Below are positions 31,753 to 40,813 of a stretch of DNA of 64,000 nt, piece after piece. The stretch is taken from assembly GCF_020907985.1 (NCBI RefSeq), contig NZ_JAJJPA010000035.1, forward strand, positions 1-64,000, read 5' to 3'. This DNA is from Kitasatospora humi (GTDB lineage Bacteria > Actinomycetota > Actinomycetes > Streptomycetales > Streptomycetaceae). A model generated the notes under the pieces. The model had not been told where the DNA came from, did not search any database, and saw only the letters and a list, made by a program, of their open reading frames with translations. Every line of letters starts with the position of its first letter. Within the stretch, counting starts at the first letter, position 1. Made by a program: the position numbers and the translations under genes.

Positions 31753-33264
31753 ATGACCAGCGAGAATCAGCCCAAGGCCGGCCACCGCGACATTCCCGTC
31801 AGCACCGAGTTCCGCGAGTTCATGGCCTCCGGATGGGCGGCCGACGACCGTCCGCCCGCGCCCCGCGCCGAGGTGGCCGATCACGCGGCGCGCCGACGGG
31901 CGGCCCTGTCCCAGCGGTTCCCCGGCGAGCGGCTCGTCATCCCCGGCGGCGGCCTGAAGGTGCGCAGCAACGACACCGACTACACCTTCCGGCCGCACAC
32001 CGCGTTCGCCCACCTGTCCGGGCTCGGTTCGCAAGCCGAGCCCGACAGCGTCCTCGTCCTGGAGCCCCGCGCCGGGGGCGGACACGAAGCCGTCCTGTAC
32101 TTCCGCCCGCCGGCCCCGCGGGACACCGAGGAGTTCTACGCCGACTCGCGGTACGGGGAGTTCTGGGTCGGCTACCGCCCGACCATCGCCGACGTCGAGT
32201 CGGAGCTCGGGCTCACGGGCCGCCACATCGACTCGCTCGCCGATGACTTGGCGAAGGACGACGCCGCTTCCCGGCTGCGCGTGGTCCGGTCGGCCGACCC
32301 CAAGCTCGCCGAGCTCGTCGACACCACCCGCACCCAGGCGGGCACGTCCCTGACCGCTGAGCAGCAGCAGGAGGCCGACGAGGAACTGGCCCGCGAGCTG
32401 TCCGGGATGCGGATCGTCAAGGACGAGTGGGAGATCGGCGAGATGCGCAAGGCGATCGCCGCCACCCACAAGGGATTCGACGCGATCATCGCCACCCTGC
32501 CGGAGGCCGTGCGCAAGGGCCGCGGTGAGCGATGGGTCGAGGGCGTCTTCGGCCTGTACGCGCGGCACGAGGGCAACGGAATCGGATACGAGTCGATCTG
32601 CGCGGCCGGCGACCATGCGAACACCATCCACTGGACGAAGAACACCGGCGAGGTCCGCGAGGGTGACCTGATCCTGGTCGACGCCGGGATCGAGATCGAC
32701 TCCCTGTTCACCGCCGACATCACCCGCACCCTGCCGGTGAGCGGCCGCTTCACCGACGTCCAGCGCAAGATCTACGACGCGGTCCACGCGGCGCAGCAGG
32801 CCGGCATGGAAGCGGTGCGGCCCGGCAACAAGTTCAGCGACATCCACGCCGCCGCGAACGAGGTCATCGCCCGCCACCTGCACGAGTGGGGGCTGCTGCC
32901 GGAGGGGGTCACGCTCGAGCAGACCCTCGATCCGGAGCGCGGCGGCTGGCACCGCCGCTGGATGGTCCACGGGACCTCGCACCACCTGGGCATGGACGTG
33001 CACGACTGCCAACTGCTGCTGCGCGAGGACTACATGGACGGCGAGCTGAAGCCGGGCATGGTCCTCACGGTCGAGCCGGGCCTGTACTTCAAGGCGGACG
33101 ACCTGCTGGCGCCGGAGGAGTTCCGCGGCATCGGGGTGCGCATCGAGGACGACGTGCTGGTGACCGAGGACGGCTACGAGAACCTGTCCGCCGCGATGCC
33201 GCGCGGTTCCCACGAAGTGGAGGAGTGGATCGCCCGGGTGTCAGGTCCTGCAGCGGATAGCTGA
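31753..33264 (+). CDS. pepP: Xaa-Pro aminopeptidase (aminopeptidase P, M24B)
   Basis: About 503 residues. An N-terminal creatinase-like domain (TDYTFRPHTAFAHLSGLG, PAPRDTEEFYADSRYGEF) is followed by the M24 pita-bread domain with all five metal ligands visible: Asp in LILVDAGIEIDSLFTADITR (two), His in HHLGMDVHD, Glu in LTVEPGLYF and Glu in GIGVRIEDDVLV. It removes N-terminal residues preceding proline and is cytosolic. The ATG at 31753 has acagga upstream at 9 bases; the in-frame ATG at 31744 (MFDMTSE) has a poorer site. It follows the MaoC gene by 49 bases, so it could be co-transcribed with the cluster, but such genes are common housekeeping in streptomycetes. A hairpin at 33288 follows. 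Confidence 0.92.
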   Translation: MTSENQPKAGHRDIPVSTEFREFMASGWAADDRPPAPRAEVADHAARRRAALSQRFPGERLVIPGGGLKVRSNDTDYTFRPHTAFAHLSGLGSQAEPDSVLVLEPRAGGGHEAVLYFRPPAPRDTEEFYADSRYGEFWVGYRPTIADVESELGLTGRHIDSLADDLAKDDAASRLRVVRSADPKLAELVDTTRTQAGTSLTAEQQQEADEELARELSGMRIVKDEWEIGEMRKAIAATHKGFDAIIATLPEAVRKGRGERWVEGVFGLYARHEGNGIGYESICAAGDHANTIHWTKNTGEVREGDLILVDAGIEIDSLFTADITRTLPVSGRFTDVQRKIYDAVHAAQQAGMEAVRPGNKFSDIHAAANEVIARHLHEWGLLPEGVTLEQTLDPERGGWHRRWMVHGTSHHLGMDVHDCQLLLREDYMDGELKPGMVLTVEPGLYFKADDLLAPEEFRGIGVRIEDDVLVTEDGYENLSAAMPRGSHEVEEWIARVSGPAADS

Positions 33265-33287
33265 CCGTCGGGCAGCGCAGGCACGAC

Positions 33288-33312
33288 CGAGCCGCGGTTC
33301 CACCGCGGCTCG
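33288..33312 (+). terminator. Hairpin terminator after pepP
   Basis: Bases 33288-33298 (cgagccgcggt) and 33302-33312 (accgcggctcg) are perfect complements around a three-base loop, 24 bases after the pepP stop. This marks the likely right end of the transcription unit that contains the cluster. Confidence 0.75.
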
Positions 33313-33382
33313 ATCGGCTCTTCGCCCGGGTGACGGAAAACCCGTTGCGAGGCCCGGAAGGGCCGTTCGAGGATGGTGGCCC

Positions 33383-34720
33383 GTGAGCGACTCCGACCCA
33401 TCCCATACCGGGCGACTGCGCGCGCTCCTGCGCTCGCTGCGCCCCGACCTGGCGCCCTGGCGCTCCTCGCGCGACTTCCGGCTGCTCTGGCTGTCCGGCT
33501 GCGTGACCAGCTTCGGAAGCTTCCTCACGTACGTCGCCGTACCGATGCAGATCAAGGACATCACCGGCTCCTCCTTCGCGGTCGGCCTGGTCGGCGCCTT
33601 CGAACTGGTTCCGCTGGTCGTCTTCGGCCTCTGGGGCGGCGCCCTCGCCGACGCCCTGGACCGTCGCAGGCTGGTGCTGTTCTCCGAGGCCGGACTGGGC
33701 CTGCTGGCCTGCCTGCTGCTGCTCAACGCGCTGCTGCCGACCCCGCTGCTCTGGCCGGTCTACCTGGTCTCCGCGCTGGTCGCCGCCGCCGACGGCCTCC
33801 AGCGCCCGGCGTTGGAATCGCTCGTCCCGCGGATCGTGGCGCACCACCAGCTGACCGCCGCGTTCGCCCTCAACTCCCTGTACCGCAACGTCGCTTCGGT
33901 GGCCGGCCCGGCGCTGGCGGGCGTCGTCGTGGCGTTCTCCGGGGTGCAGACCGCGTACGCGCTGGATGTGCTCACCTTCGTCGGCTCGCTGCTGCTGCTC
34001 GCCCGGATCCGGGCGGTGCCGCCGCCGACCGGCGCCGAGCGGCCGTCCGTACGGGCCGTCCTCATCGGCGTCCGGTACGCGTGGAGCCGCAAGGACCTGC
34101 TCGGCACGTACGCGATCGACACCTGCGCGATGCTGTTCGCCTACCCAGTGGCCGTCTTCCCCTTCCTCGCATCGGAGTTGGGCGCCAACTGGGCACTCGG
34201 CCCGATGTACGCGGCCTCCGCGGCGGGCGCCCTGCTGGTCGGGGCGACCAGCGGCTGGACATCCCGGGTCCACCGGCACGGCCGTCTGCTGGTCGCCGCC
34301 GCCCTCGGCTGGGGTGCGGCGATGGCGCTGGCGGGCCTGGCCGGCAGCGCCTGGCTGGTGCTGCTCGGGCTGGCGCTGGCCGGCGGTGCCGACGAGATCA
34401 GCGGGATCGCCCGCTCGACCATGTGGAACCAGTCCATCCCGGACGAGGTCCGCGGCCGGATGGCAGGCGTCGAACTGCTCAGCTACTCCGTCGGCCCGCA
34501 GCTCGGCCAGGTCCGGGCCGGCACCATGGCAGGCGTGGTCGGCGTCCGCGCCGCCGTCTGGAGCGGCGGCCTGGGCTGCGTCGTCGCCGTGCTCGCCGTC
34601 ACCGCGTCACTGCCCAGCCTGCTCCGCTACGACCACCGCACCTCTCCGCACGCGGCCGCCGTCCGTGCAGAGCACGAGAAGGCCCCCGCCGACCCCAGCC
34701 CGGCCCCCACGACCGGTTGA
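33383..34720 (+). CDS. MFS transporter (EntS-like)
   Basis: 445 residues with about twelve membrane helices. The N-terminus RDFRLLWLSGCVTSFGSFLT and the loop LWGGALADALDRRRLVLFSE belong to the EntS/drug-efflux MFS group. VIPDEVRGRMAGVELLSYSV-type sequence (residues ~354-372) is the second conserved cytoplasmic loop. GTG start at 33383. It is separated from pepP by a terminator and from the next gene by 116 bases, so it appears to be its own unit; substrate unknown. It is not closely similar to the exporter at 21655-22935 beyond family level. Confidence 0.85.
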   Translation: MSDSDPSHTGRLRALLRSLRPDLAPWRSSRDFRLLWLSGCVTSFGSFLTYVAVPMQIKDITGSSFAVGLVGAFELVPLVVFGLWGGALADALDRRRLVLFSEAGLGLLACLLLLNALLPTPLLWPVYLVSALVAAADGLQRPALESLVPRIVAHHQLTAAFALNSLYRNVASVAGPALAGVVVAFSGVQTAYALDVLTFVGSLLLLARIRAVPPPTGAERPSVRAVLIGVRYAWSRKDLLGTYAIDTCAMLFAYPVAVFPFLASELGANWALGPMYAASAAGALLVGATSGWTSRVHRHGRLLVAAALGWGAAMALAGLAGSAWLVLLGLALAGGADEISGIARSTMWNQSIPDEVRGRMAGVELLSYSVGPQLGQVRAGTMAGVVGVRAAVWSGGLGCVVAVLAVTASLPSLLRYDHRTSPHAAAVRAEHEKAPADPSPAPTTG

Positions 34721-34836
34721 CCGCCGCTCGGCCCCTGCTCGGCGCCCGGACCCGGCGACCGGCTCCGGCAGGAAGGCACAATTGACCAATCGTCAGATGG
34801 TGCTTCGTACCCGGCGATCGGTGGCAGGATCCCGGC

Positions 34837-35679
34837 GTGACACATTATCGGGAGGGGCGGTCCAGGGCCGCACTGGATGCTTGGTGGCCGGGGGCGGGCC
34901 TGGCGGCGGTGGGTGTGGTCGTCACGTGGTGGCCGGACCCGGGGCGCCGGTCGGCGCTGTGGGTGGTGGGGCTGCCCGTGCTGGCCTGCGGACTGCTGGC
35001 CATGCTGCTGTCCGCCTTGGGTGTTCGGAAAGTCGGCCGGGGCGACTTCCGGCCCACGCTGGCCCGCTGGCTGCTGGTGCTCGCCACGGCAGCCGGGTCG
35101 CTGGTGCTGATCCGGGCGGGACTGCGCGAAGAGCACGACTACGAGCGCAAGTACCCGGTGACCCGGGCCGTGGTGACCGACTGCCGGCAGGAGAGCTTCG
35201 GGGACGACCCGAGCTACAGCTGTGTCGAGCACGTCACGGTCAATGGCCAGGTGATCGCCGAACGGCACGAGACGGACGACGAGTACAAGGACGACCGGAC
35301 GGTGACGGCCCGGGTCGATCCGGTGTCGCTGCACGTGATGAGCGAGAAGTCGGACGCACTGGCCGAGTACGTCGGCCTGGGCGGCCTGCTCGGCCTGTTC
35401 TCGTTCGGCTTCGGCTGGTGGACCTGTTACGAGTCGCAGTTCGCCTGGGGCTGGATGCGCAAGAGGATCGGGCGGGCCGCGGAGACGGCCGGCGAGCCCG
35501 TCGAGGATGCCGTGCCGTCGAGTCAGGACCTGGTGCGTGAGGGCGGCGGGGATGCGGCCGGCGGCCCCGTGCCCGCGCAACCCCGCCAGGCTCACGGCCG
35601 TGACCAGCGCCGGCACGAAGGCGACCGCCGGCGGGGTCACCATCGCGCCGCCGTGGGCCCAGTGAACCGGCGGGAGTGA
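34837..35679 (+). CDS. Hypothetical membrane protein
   Basis: 280 residues, not recognised. Three N-terminal hydrophobic helices (residues ~17-32, 41-60, 70-90) are followed by a soluble segment (~93-180, with CRQESFGDDPSYSCVEHVTV containing two Cys and HETDDEYKDDRTVTARV, reminiscent of DUF3592-type extracytoplasmic beta domains), a fourth helix (~181-200, YVGLGGLLGLFSFGFGWW) and a polar tail rich in Gly, His and Arg. The GTG at 34837 is assumed. It converges on the cupin gene with only 12 bases between stops. Confidence 0.65.
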   Translation: MTHYREGRSRAALDAWWPGAGLAAVGVVVTWWPDPGRRSALWVVGLPVLACGLLAMLLSALGVRKVGRGDFRPTLARWLLVLATAAGSLVLIRAGLREEHDYERKYPVTRAVVTDCRQESFGDDPSYSCVEHVTVNGQVIAERHETDDEYKDDRTVTARVDPVSLHVMSEKSDALAEYVGLGGLLGLFSFGFGWWTCYESQFAWGWMRKRIGRAAETAGEPVEDAVPSSQDLVREGGGDAAGGPVPAQPRQAHGRDQRRHEGDRRRGHHRAAVGPVNRRE

Positions 35680-35691
35680 CCACGACCGACG

Positions 35692-36030
35692 TCACCGCCG
35701 TGGCCCGGCTCCCGGATCCGGGGCCACGGCGACCGGGGCCGGAACCAGCACCAGGGTGCCCCAACTGCCCGCCGCCACCCGGTGTTCGGTGCCCGCCGGC
35801 ACCACCACCAGCCGGCCGGTCGTCACCGGTACCGCCCGATCGGCCAGCTCCAGGTTCAACCGGCCCGCCAGCACGACCAGCGCCTCGTCCGACTCGTGGA
35901 CCTCCCACGGCAGTTCGGCGCCGTCCATGCGCAGCACCCGGATCTCGCCGGAGCCCACCCGGGCCGCCAGGTCGGACGTCCAGACCTGCGGCAACTCGGC
36001 CGCCCTCGCCGCCAGATCGATCACGCGCAT
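35692..36030 (-). CDS. Small cupin-domain protein
   Basis: 112 residues forming a single cupin barrel: LPWEVHESDEALVVLAGRLN (residues ~40-59) carries the first motif (His and Glu retained), and RLVVVPAGTEHRVAAGS (~73-89) the second (Pro-Gly and the distal His). Such proteins bind a metal and may act as small isomerases, epimerases or sensors; no specific function can be given. It starts with ATG at 36030 and converges with the membrane-protein gene. No operon partner. Confidence 0.75.
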   Translation of the reverse strand: MRVIDLAARAAELPQVWTSDLAARVGSGEIRVLRMDGAELPWEVHESDEALVVLAGRLNLELADRAVPVTTGRLVVVPAGTEHRVAAGSWGTLVLVPAPVAVAPDPGAGPRR

Positions 36031-36225
36031 GGCAATGCCCCCTTCTCGGGCCCGTCTTCGTGGATGCTCCGCACGCTATCCGCTTGGACGCCCGCGTTGG
36101 TCGACCGTTCGGTAAAATCCGCTCAGCCCAATCGGGCTGCCCCTTCCATCAGTTCGGCCCGGCACCATCGGGCGCCGCCGGGCCTCGGTTGCCCGGGAGC
36201 CGGCCGGCGTGGGCGGCAGCGGGCG

Positions 36226-36258
36226 GCGGACGCCGCGGGTCAGGTCCGCCGCGTCCGC
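36226..36258 (-). terminator. Probable terminator of the ABC-FtsX operon
   Basis: Bases 36226-36238 pair with 36246-36258 with one mismatch in 13 and a seven-base loop, 36 bases past the permease stop on the minus strand. Between it and the stop (36261-36290) are three near-identical 10-base units of the form cgtgccgggg. Confidence 0.5.
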
Positions 36259-36293
36259 CGCGTTCCGGGGCGTGCCGGGGCGTGCCGGGGCGG

Positions 36294-38633
36294 CTACTCG
36301 TAGCGCAGGTTGGTGGCGGCGCTGCTGGACCACAGGGCGGGCAGGCTCAGGGCGGTGATCGCCAGCAGCGCCGCGCCGCCGGTGCCGACCAGGGTGAGGA
36401 TCTGCGGCCAGGCGAGGGAGACCGGCAGGTGGGCCAGGGCCAGCAGCGCCAGCGCCAGGGCGACCCCGGTGGCCACCGCCAGCGCCAGGCCGAAGAGGAT
36501 CGGCACGGCGCTCTGGTACAGCACGGCCAGCGCCAGGGTGCGGCGGCGGGTGCCGAAGGCGGCCAGCACGGCCAGCGTGCGGCGGCGGTCGCGCAACTGC
36601 TCCAGCAAGGTCACCAGCATGCTCGCGCCGATCAGGGTGAGCACGGCCACCGTGCCGGCGCTCAGGGCGCGCCGGATGCCGGTGAAGTAGGCGTCGGTCA
36701 GCGGGGATCCGGGCACGTGGACGCCGGCCCGCGGGTCGAGCAGGGTGGCCGCGGTGCGGATCTGCTCCAGCTCGTCCGGGGCGCCCGGCACGGTGTGCAG
36801 GGTGATGTCCGCGAACTCGGGCCGCAGCAGCCCGGGCGGGAGCGCGCCGGGGGTGGCCAGCAGGACGGTGCGGCCGTCCCCGCCGATCGAGCCGGGCAGC
36901 AAGGGGTCGTCGTGTTGCGCGGTCACCGTGGCGCGGATCGTCGGGGCGGGCCATTCGGCGGTGCCACCGGACACCTGCAGGATGCTGATCGGGGTGCCCG
37001 CCGCCGGGACCGGCGTGCCGGCACCGCCGACGGCGAAGGCATCACCGTTCGCGCAGTCGGGGATCAGGGCGATGGTGCGCAGCGCCGCGCAGTCACCCAC
37101 CCGGAGCGGCAGTCCGTGCTCGGGGCCGCCCACGCTGGCGAGCAGCGCGGTGAGGCCGACCGCGGACCGCACGCCCGGAGCCTGCCGCAGCCGGTCGGCG
37201 AGCACCGCGGCCCGGTCGCCGGCGGTCGGGACGCTGACGGTGATCACGCCGGGTTCGGTCGGGCGCGGGGCCGCCGGCATGGTGGTGTAGGAGGTGTTCA
37301 TCGCGCCGAGCAGGGTTTGCAGGGCGATCGCGCCGGCCACCGTGACCGTGATGCCGGCCACCGGACGTCCCGCGCTTTCCGGGTTGGTGTGGATCCGCCC
37401 CACCGCCAGCTGCCAGGCCGGGGGGCCGCCGCGCCGGCTGAGCGCGCGCCCGGCCAGGTCGAGCAGCGGTGGCAGCAGCAGGGTGGCGCCGACCAGGAGC
37501 AGGAGCAGGCCGCCCACGAGCACCACCAGGCTGCGGGTGCTGCCGACTTCGGCCAGCCGGTCACGCTGGCTGACCAGCAGGGCGGCGCCGGCCAGCGGCA
37601 GCGCGATCCGCCACCCGAGCCGGCGTGCCCGGGTGGTGGCGCCGCGCACCACGCCGAGCGGTTCGGCGGCGACCCGACGCATCGTCAGCACGGTGACCAG
37701 GACGGCGAGCACGGGGACGGCGGCCAGTGCCAGGGCGGCCAGCGCCGGCTGCGGCCGCACGTCGGCGGAGTAGACGCTCAGGCCCTGCACGGTCACCCGC
37801 TCGATCAGTCGGCGGCCGATCAGGAAGAACACCGTTCCCACGCCCAGGCCGAGCAGCGCGCCGGCCAGCGACTCGCCGGCCGCGATCCGCGCGGTGGCCG
37901 CCCGGTCGGCGCCGGCCAGCCGCAGCGCGGCCAGCCGCCGGTCACGGGCCTCGCCGCCGAAGCGCACCGCCGCGGCGACGAAGACACCCACCGGGGTCAG
38001 CAGGATGACCAAGCCCGCCACGGTCAGCAGCACCAGCAGCGGGTCGAGCGGCTTGGTGGGCAGCTCGCCCCCGAAGTGGTCGATCCGCGTCGCGCCGGTC
38101 TGGGTGGTCAGCTGGTCGCTGCCCAGGTAGAAGGCGTAGTCGCCGGGCCCGACCAGGCCCGCCTGGCCGATCGTCCCGCTGATCGGATGGTTCAACCGCT
38201 CGCGCAGCAGGTCCGCGCCCGGGGTGTGCAGCAGCGCGGCCAGCGCGGGTGAGACGGCCATCGTGCCGGGAGCCGGGAAGGTGCTCAGGCCCGGCGGCAG
38301 CGGCGCCTGCGGCCCCTCGGGCCGGACGGCCCGGCCGACCACGTGCCGGCTGTGGAAGTCGGTGCTGATGTCGACCATCAGCAGGCTGTGTGCCGAGCGG
38401 TCGATGGGTTCGACGTCGAACAGCGCGCCGTTCTGCAGGTGCAGCCGGTCGTCCCGGTGGTGCCGCACGGCCGGGAAGGCGGAGGCGAGCAGCAGTGTCG
38501 CCACCCCGCAGCCGACGCCGAAGGCGATCAGCACGGTGCGCAGCCGGCTCTCCCGGCCGCCGGTGACGGACAGCCGCAGGCCCAGCGCGAGATCGCCCGC
38601 CCAGCGGACGAAGAACCGACGCCCGCTCACCAT
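36294..38633 (-). CDS. FtsX-like ABC transporter permease
   Basis: About 779 residues with two FtsX (MacB-type) membrane domains. Helices near residues 18-40, 225-250, 280-305, 330-360 and 400-460 belong to the first half; a long extracytoplasmic segment (~460-650) precedes the last cluster (ALSAGTVAVLTLIGASMLVT, ALAVLYQSAVPILFGLALAV, TLVGTGGAALLAITALSLPA). Such permeases with a dedicated ATPase do not import solutes; they export lipoproteins, peptides or antibiotics, or transmit envelope signals. The ATG at 38633 overlaps the ATPase stop by seven bases. Third gene of the PadR-ATPase-permease operon, therefore presumably repressed by that PadR protein. Confidence 0.88.
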   Translation of the reverse strand: MVSGRRFFVRWAGDLALGLRLSVTGGRESRLRTVLIAFGVGCGVATLLLASAFPAVRHHRDDRLHLQNGALFDVEPIDRSAHSLLMVDISTDFHSRHVVGRAVRPEGPQAPLPPGLSTFPAPGTMAVSPALAALLHTPGADLLRERLNHPISGTIGQAGLVGPGDYAFYLGSDQLTTQTGATRIDHFGGELPTKPLDPLLVLLTVAGLVILLTPVGVFVAAAVRFGGEARDRRLAALRLAGADRAATARIAAGESLAGALLGLGVGTVFFLIGRRLIERVTVQGLSVYSADVRPQPALAALALAAVPVLAVLVTVLTMRRVAAEPLGVVRGATTRARRLGWRIALPLAGAALLVSQRDRLAEVGSTRSLVVLVGGLLLLLVGATLLLPPLLDLAGRALSRRGGPPAWQLAVGRIHTNPESAGRPVAGITVTVAGAIALQTLLGAMNTSYTTMPAAPRPTEPGVITVSVPTAGDRAAVLADRLRQAPGVRSAVGLTALLASVGGPEHGLPLRVGDCAALRTIALIPDCANGDAFAVGGAGTPVPAAGTPISILQVSGGTAEWPAPTIRATVTAQHDDPLLPGSIGGDGRTVLLATPGALPPGLLRPEFADITLHTVPGAPDELEQIRTAATLLDPRAGVHVPGSPLTDAYFTGIRRALSAGTVAVLTLIGASMLVTLLEQLRDRRRTLAVLAAFGTRRRTLALAVLYQSAVPILFGLALAVATGVALALALLALAHLPVSLAWPQILTLVGTGGAALLAITALSLPALWSSSAATNLRYE

Positions 38634-39361
38634 GCCGCTCCCGACTGCTCGGTGCGCCCGTCGCGCAGGACCACCTCGCGGTCCGCGTACGCCGCCACCC
38701 GCATCTCGTGGGTGACCAGCACCACCGCGGCGCCGCTCTCCCGGGCGGCCGCGGTGAGCAGCGCCATCACCCGTTCGCCGTGCAGGGAGTCCAGCGCGCC
38801 GGTCGGCTCGTCGGCGAAGAGCACGGCGGGCTCGGTGGCCAGGGCGCGGGCGATCGCCACCCGCTGGCCCTGGCCGCCGGATATCTCGCCGGGCCGCTTG
38901 GCCGCCAGCTGCGCCACGTCGAGCTGTGCCAGCCACTGCTCGGCCCGCTCCTCGGCGGCCTTTCGGCGCAGCCCGTTCAGCCGCAGCGGCAGTGCGACGT
39001 TGGCCAGGCAGCTGAGTTCGGGGACCAACTGGCCGAACTGGAACACGAAGCCGAAGTCGGAGCGGCGCAGCGCGCTGCGCGCCGCGTCGGACAGCTCCGC
39101 GAGGTCCTGGCCACGGTAGTGCACGGCTCCCTCGTCGGGCCTGGTCAGCCCGGCCAGGCAGTGCAGCAGGGTGGACTTGCCGGAGCCGGAGGCGCCCATC
39201 ACGGCGACCAACTCGCCGGGGCTGACGGCGAGTTCGGCGCCGTCCAGCGCGGGGGTGGGACCGAAGGTCTTGCGCAGCCCGGTGGCCGTGAGGATCGCCT
39301 GCGGGTCGGGCGCGGCGGCCGGGTGGGCGGCGGTGGCGGGTTCGATCGGGGAGACGGGCAT
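38627..39361 (-). CDS. ABC transporter ATPase (MacB/LolD-like)
   Basis: 244 residues. Walker A is VMGASGSGKSTLLHCLAG (residues ~55-72), the Q-loop FVFQFGQLVPELS, the signature EISGGQGQRVAIARAL (~158-173), Walker B VLFADEPTGALDS and the switch His VLVTHEMRVAAYAD. The Ala-rich N-terminal 28 residues precede the domain. It energises the FtsX-like permease encoded downstream. The ATG at 39361 overlaps the PadR stop (TGATG) and the gene's end overlaps the permease start, so the three are translationally coupled. Confidence 0.93.
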   Translation of the reverse strand: MPVSPIEPATAAHPAAAPDPQAILTATGLRKTFGPTPALDGAELAVSPGELVAVMGASGSGKSTLLHCLAGLTRPDEGAVHYRGQDLAELSDAARSALRRSDFGFVFQFGQLVPELSCLANVALPLRLNGLRRKAAEERAEQWLAQLDVAQLAAKRPGEISGGQGQRVAIARALATEPAVLFADEPTGALDSLHGERVMALLTAAARESGAAVVLVTHEMRVAAYADREVVLRDGRTEQSGAAW

Positions 39362-39885
39362 CAGGCGCGCACCTTCCGGGCGAGTTCGTCGAGGCGCTGC
39401 GCGGTCAACGCCAGCCAGCGCAGGTCGGCCTCGAGGTGGAAGAGCGCGTGGTCGCACAGCAGTTGGTCGGCGAGGTCGCCGGAGAGCTTGCGCCGGGTCA
39501 GTTCGCGCATGTACTGGAGGTGTTCGGCACGCTGGGCCTCCAGCACCTCCGCGGCCGGGCGGCCGGTGAGCAGGGCGAGTACGACCTTGGTGTAGAGGGT
39601 GCTCTGCACGTGGCTCTGCGGGCTCTCCGGCGTGGCGAGCCACTGCGTGACATCGGTGATCCCGGCGTCGGTGATGACGTAGCGCTTGCGTTCGGGGCCG
39701 TCGCCCGGCTCGGTGCCGTCGACCTCGACCAGGCCGTTCTTCAGCAACCGTGACAGGGTCGCGTAGACCTGCCCGTAGTGCAGGGCGCGGGTGTGGCCGA
39801 AGCGCTCGTCGTAGGCCCGTTTGAGGTCGTAGCCGTGGCGCGGTTGGGACTCCAGCAGCCCCAGGATGGTGTGACCCAGTGACAT
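39361..39885 (-). CDS. PadR-family transcriptional repressor
   Basis: 174 residues. The winged helix occupies residues 1-85 (HTILGLLESQPRHGYDLKRA, LHYGQVYATLSRLLKNGLVE, RKRYVITDAGITDVTQWL) and the C-terminal dimerisation helices 86-174 (AEHLQYMRELTRRKLSGDLA). PadR proteins typically repress the adjacent ABC or MDR transporter and their own gene and are released by a drug-like ligand. A nested palindrome at 39896-39930 directly upstream of its ATG fits an autoregulatory operator. First gene of the coupled PadR-ATPase-permease operon. Confidence 0.92.
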   Translation of the reverse strand: MSLGHTILGLLESQPRHGYDLKRAYDERFGHTRALHYGQVYATLSRLLKNGLVEVDGTEPGDGPERKRYVITDAGITDVTQWLATPESPQSHVQSTLYTKVVLALLTGRPAAEVLEAQRAEHLQYMRELTRRKLSGDLADQLLCDHALFHLEADLRWLALTAQRLDELARKVRA

Positions 39886-39895
39886 GCCAAGGGAC

Positions 39896-39930
39896 TATAC
39901 ACACCATGTATACCTCGTGTGTATACATGG
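39896..39930. promoter_or_regulatory. Putative PadR operator (nested palindromes)
   Basis: Two overlapping inverted repeats share one centre region: tatacacac (39896-39904) with gtgtgtata (39917-39925), and ccatgtatac (39904-39913) with gtatacatgg (39921-39930), both perfect. The core ATGT...ACAT matches the PadR-box pattern. It begins 11 bases upstream of the padR-like ATG and is markedly A+T rich for this genome, so it probably overlaps the promoter. Confidence 0.8.
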
Positions 39931-40266
39931 GCGCAGGCTCCGTGACAGGACATCAAACGTGTGGGCTTGCCCAGCCTTTGGGCTGGTCGTCCCGGAACGG
40001 CTTCGCACTCCAGGAGACGACCGGCATAGGGGGATTCCCACGGCAACCGTGCGATCCTACTAACGCGGCCTCAATGAGTCATGACAGCAATGCAGTTGAC
40101 TGCGTTAGTGGTGGCCCGATCATCGGAGCGGCACCTCGCCGGCCAGCGCAGCCGCAAAGCCCGGGCAGCCGGAAAGCGGGCGGCGGAGGCCGAGTCATGG
40201 GGCGATGGCCGCGGAGCGACTGCGATGGGGTGGCGGCCGTGGGGCGCGAGGCCGGCTTGAAAGTGT
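39931..40266. other. Intergenic region between PadR operator and hsp18 terminator
   Basis: No gene recognised. It contains a 6-bp hairpin (ccagcc-tttg-ggctgg, 39971-39986) and a wider inverted repeat actaacgc (40059-40066) / gcgttagt (40102-40109) around an A+T-richer core. I cannot assign either; the second could be a regulator site. Confidence 0.4.
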
Positions 40267-40307
40267 GTTCCGCGCCGCCCCCGGGGGTGGACGAGGCGGC
40301 GCGGAAC
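40267..40307 (-). terminator. hsp18 terminator
   Basis: Bases 40267-40279 and 40295-40307 form a perfect 13-bp stem with a 15-base loop, 12 bases past the hsp18 stop on the minus strand. Confidence 0.75.
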
Positions 40308-40318
40308 GACTGGGGCGC

Positions 40319-40753
40319 TCAGGCGCGGATCTGCTTGCGGTCGCCGCTGTGGCTGATCGCGATCTTGCGGGGCTTGGCCTTCTCGGCGACCGGGATCTTC
40401 AGGGTCAGCACGCCGGCGTCGTAGTCGGCGCTGATGCCCTCCGGGTCGAGGGTGTCGGAGAGCATGATCTGGCGGGAGAAGACCCCCAGCGGGCGCTCGA
40501 CCATCTCCCACTTCACGTCCTCGCCCTCGTGGCGCGGGCGGCGCTCGGCCTTGACGGTCAGCATGTTCCGCTCGACGTCGATGTCGATCGCCTGCGGGTC
40601 CACGCCGGGCAGGTCGAAGCAGATCACGTACTCGTTCCCGGTCCGGTAGGCGTCCAGCGGCATCGGGGCCGGGCGCGACCAGGTGCCGGTCGCACCGAGG
40701 AACTGCTGGGTGAGCCGGTCCAGCTCGCGGAACGGGTCAGTGCGCATCAGCAT
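40319..40753 (-). CDS. hsp18: Small heat-shock protein Hsp18 (Hsp20/alpha-crystallin)
   Basis: 144 residues. The N-terminus MLMRTDPFRELDRLTQQFLG is that of actinobacterial Hsp18, and the alpha-crystallin domain runs from about residue 40 to 135 (YVICFDLPGVDPQAIDIDVE, LTVKAERRP, GVFSRQIMLSDTLDPEGISA, YDAGVLTLKIPVAEKAKPRK). It is an ATP-independent holdase that protects unfolded proteins during heat stress. A ggaggtg site lies 7 bases upstream of the ATG at 40753. The RheA-type operator at 40814-40832 and a divergent rheA-like gene make this the classic Streptomyces hsp18/rheA arrangement, so expression should be repressed at normal temperature. Confidence 0.95.
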   Translation of the reverse strand: MLMRTDPFRELDRLTQQFLGATGTWSRPAPMPLDAYRTGNEYVICFDLPGVDPQAIDIDVERNMLTVKAERRPRHEGEDVKWEMVERPLGVFSRQIMLSDTLDPEGISADYDAGVLTLKIPVAEKAKPRKIAISHSGDRKQIRA

Positions 40754-40813
40754 CGCGAAACACCTCCAGTACTTGACGGGTGCCAGTGCGCTTCGTCTGA
40801 ATCCGTTCTAACA

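Noticed and set aside
35676..38252. An 858-codon plus-strand frame opposite the FtsX permease
   Set aside because: Gln/Gly/Arg-rich antisense sequence; the minus strand has the hydrophobic FtsX domains.
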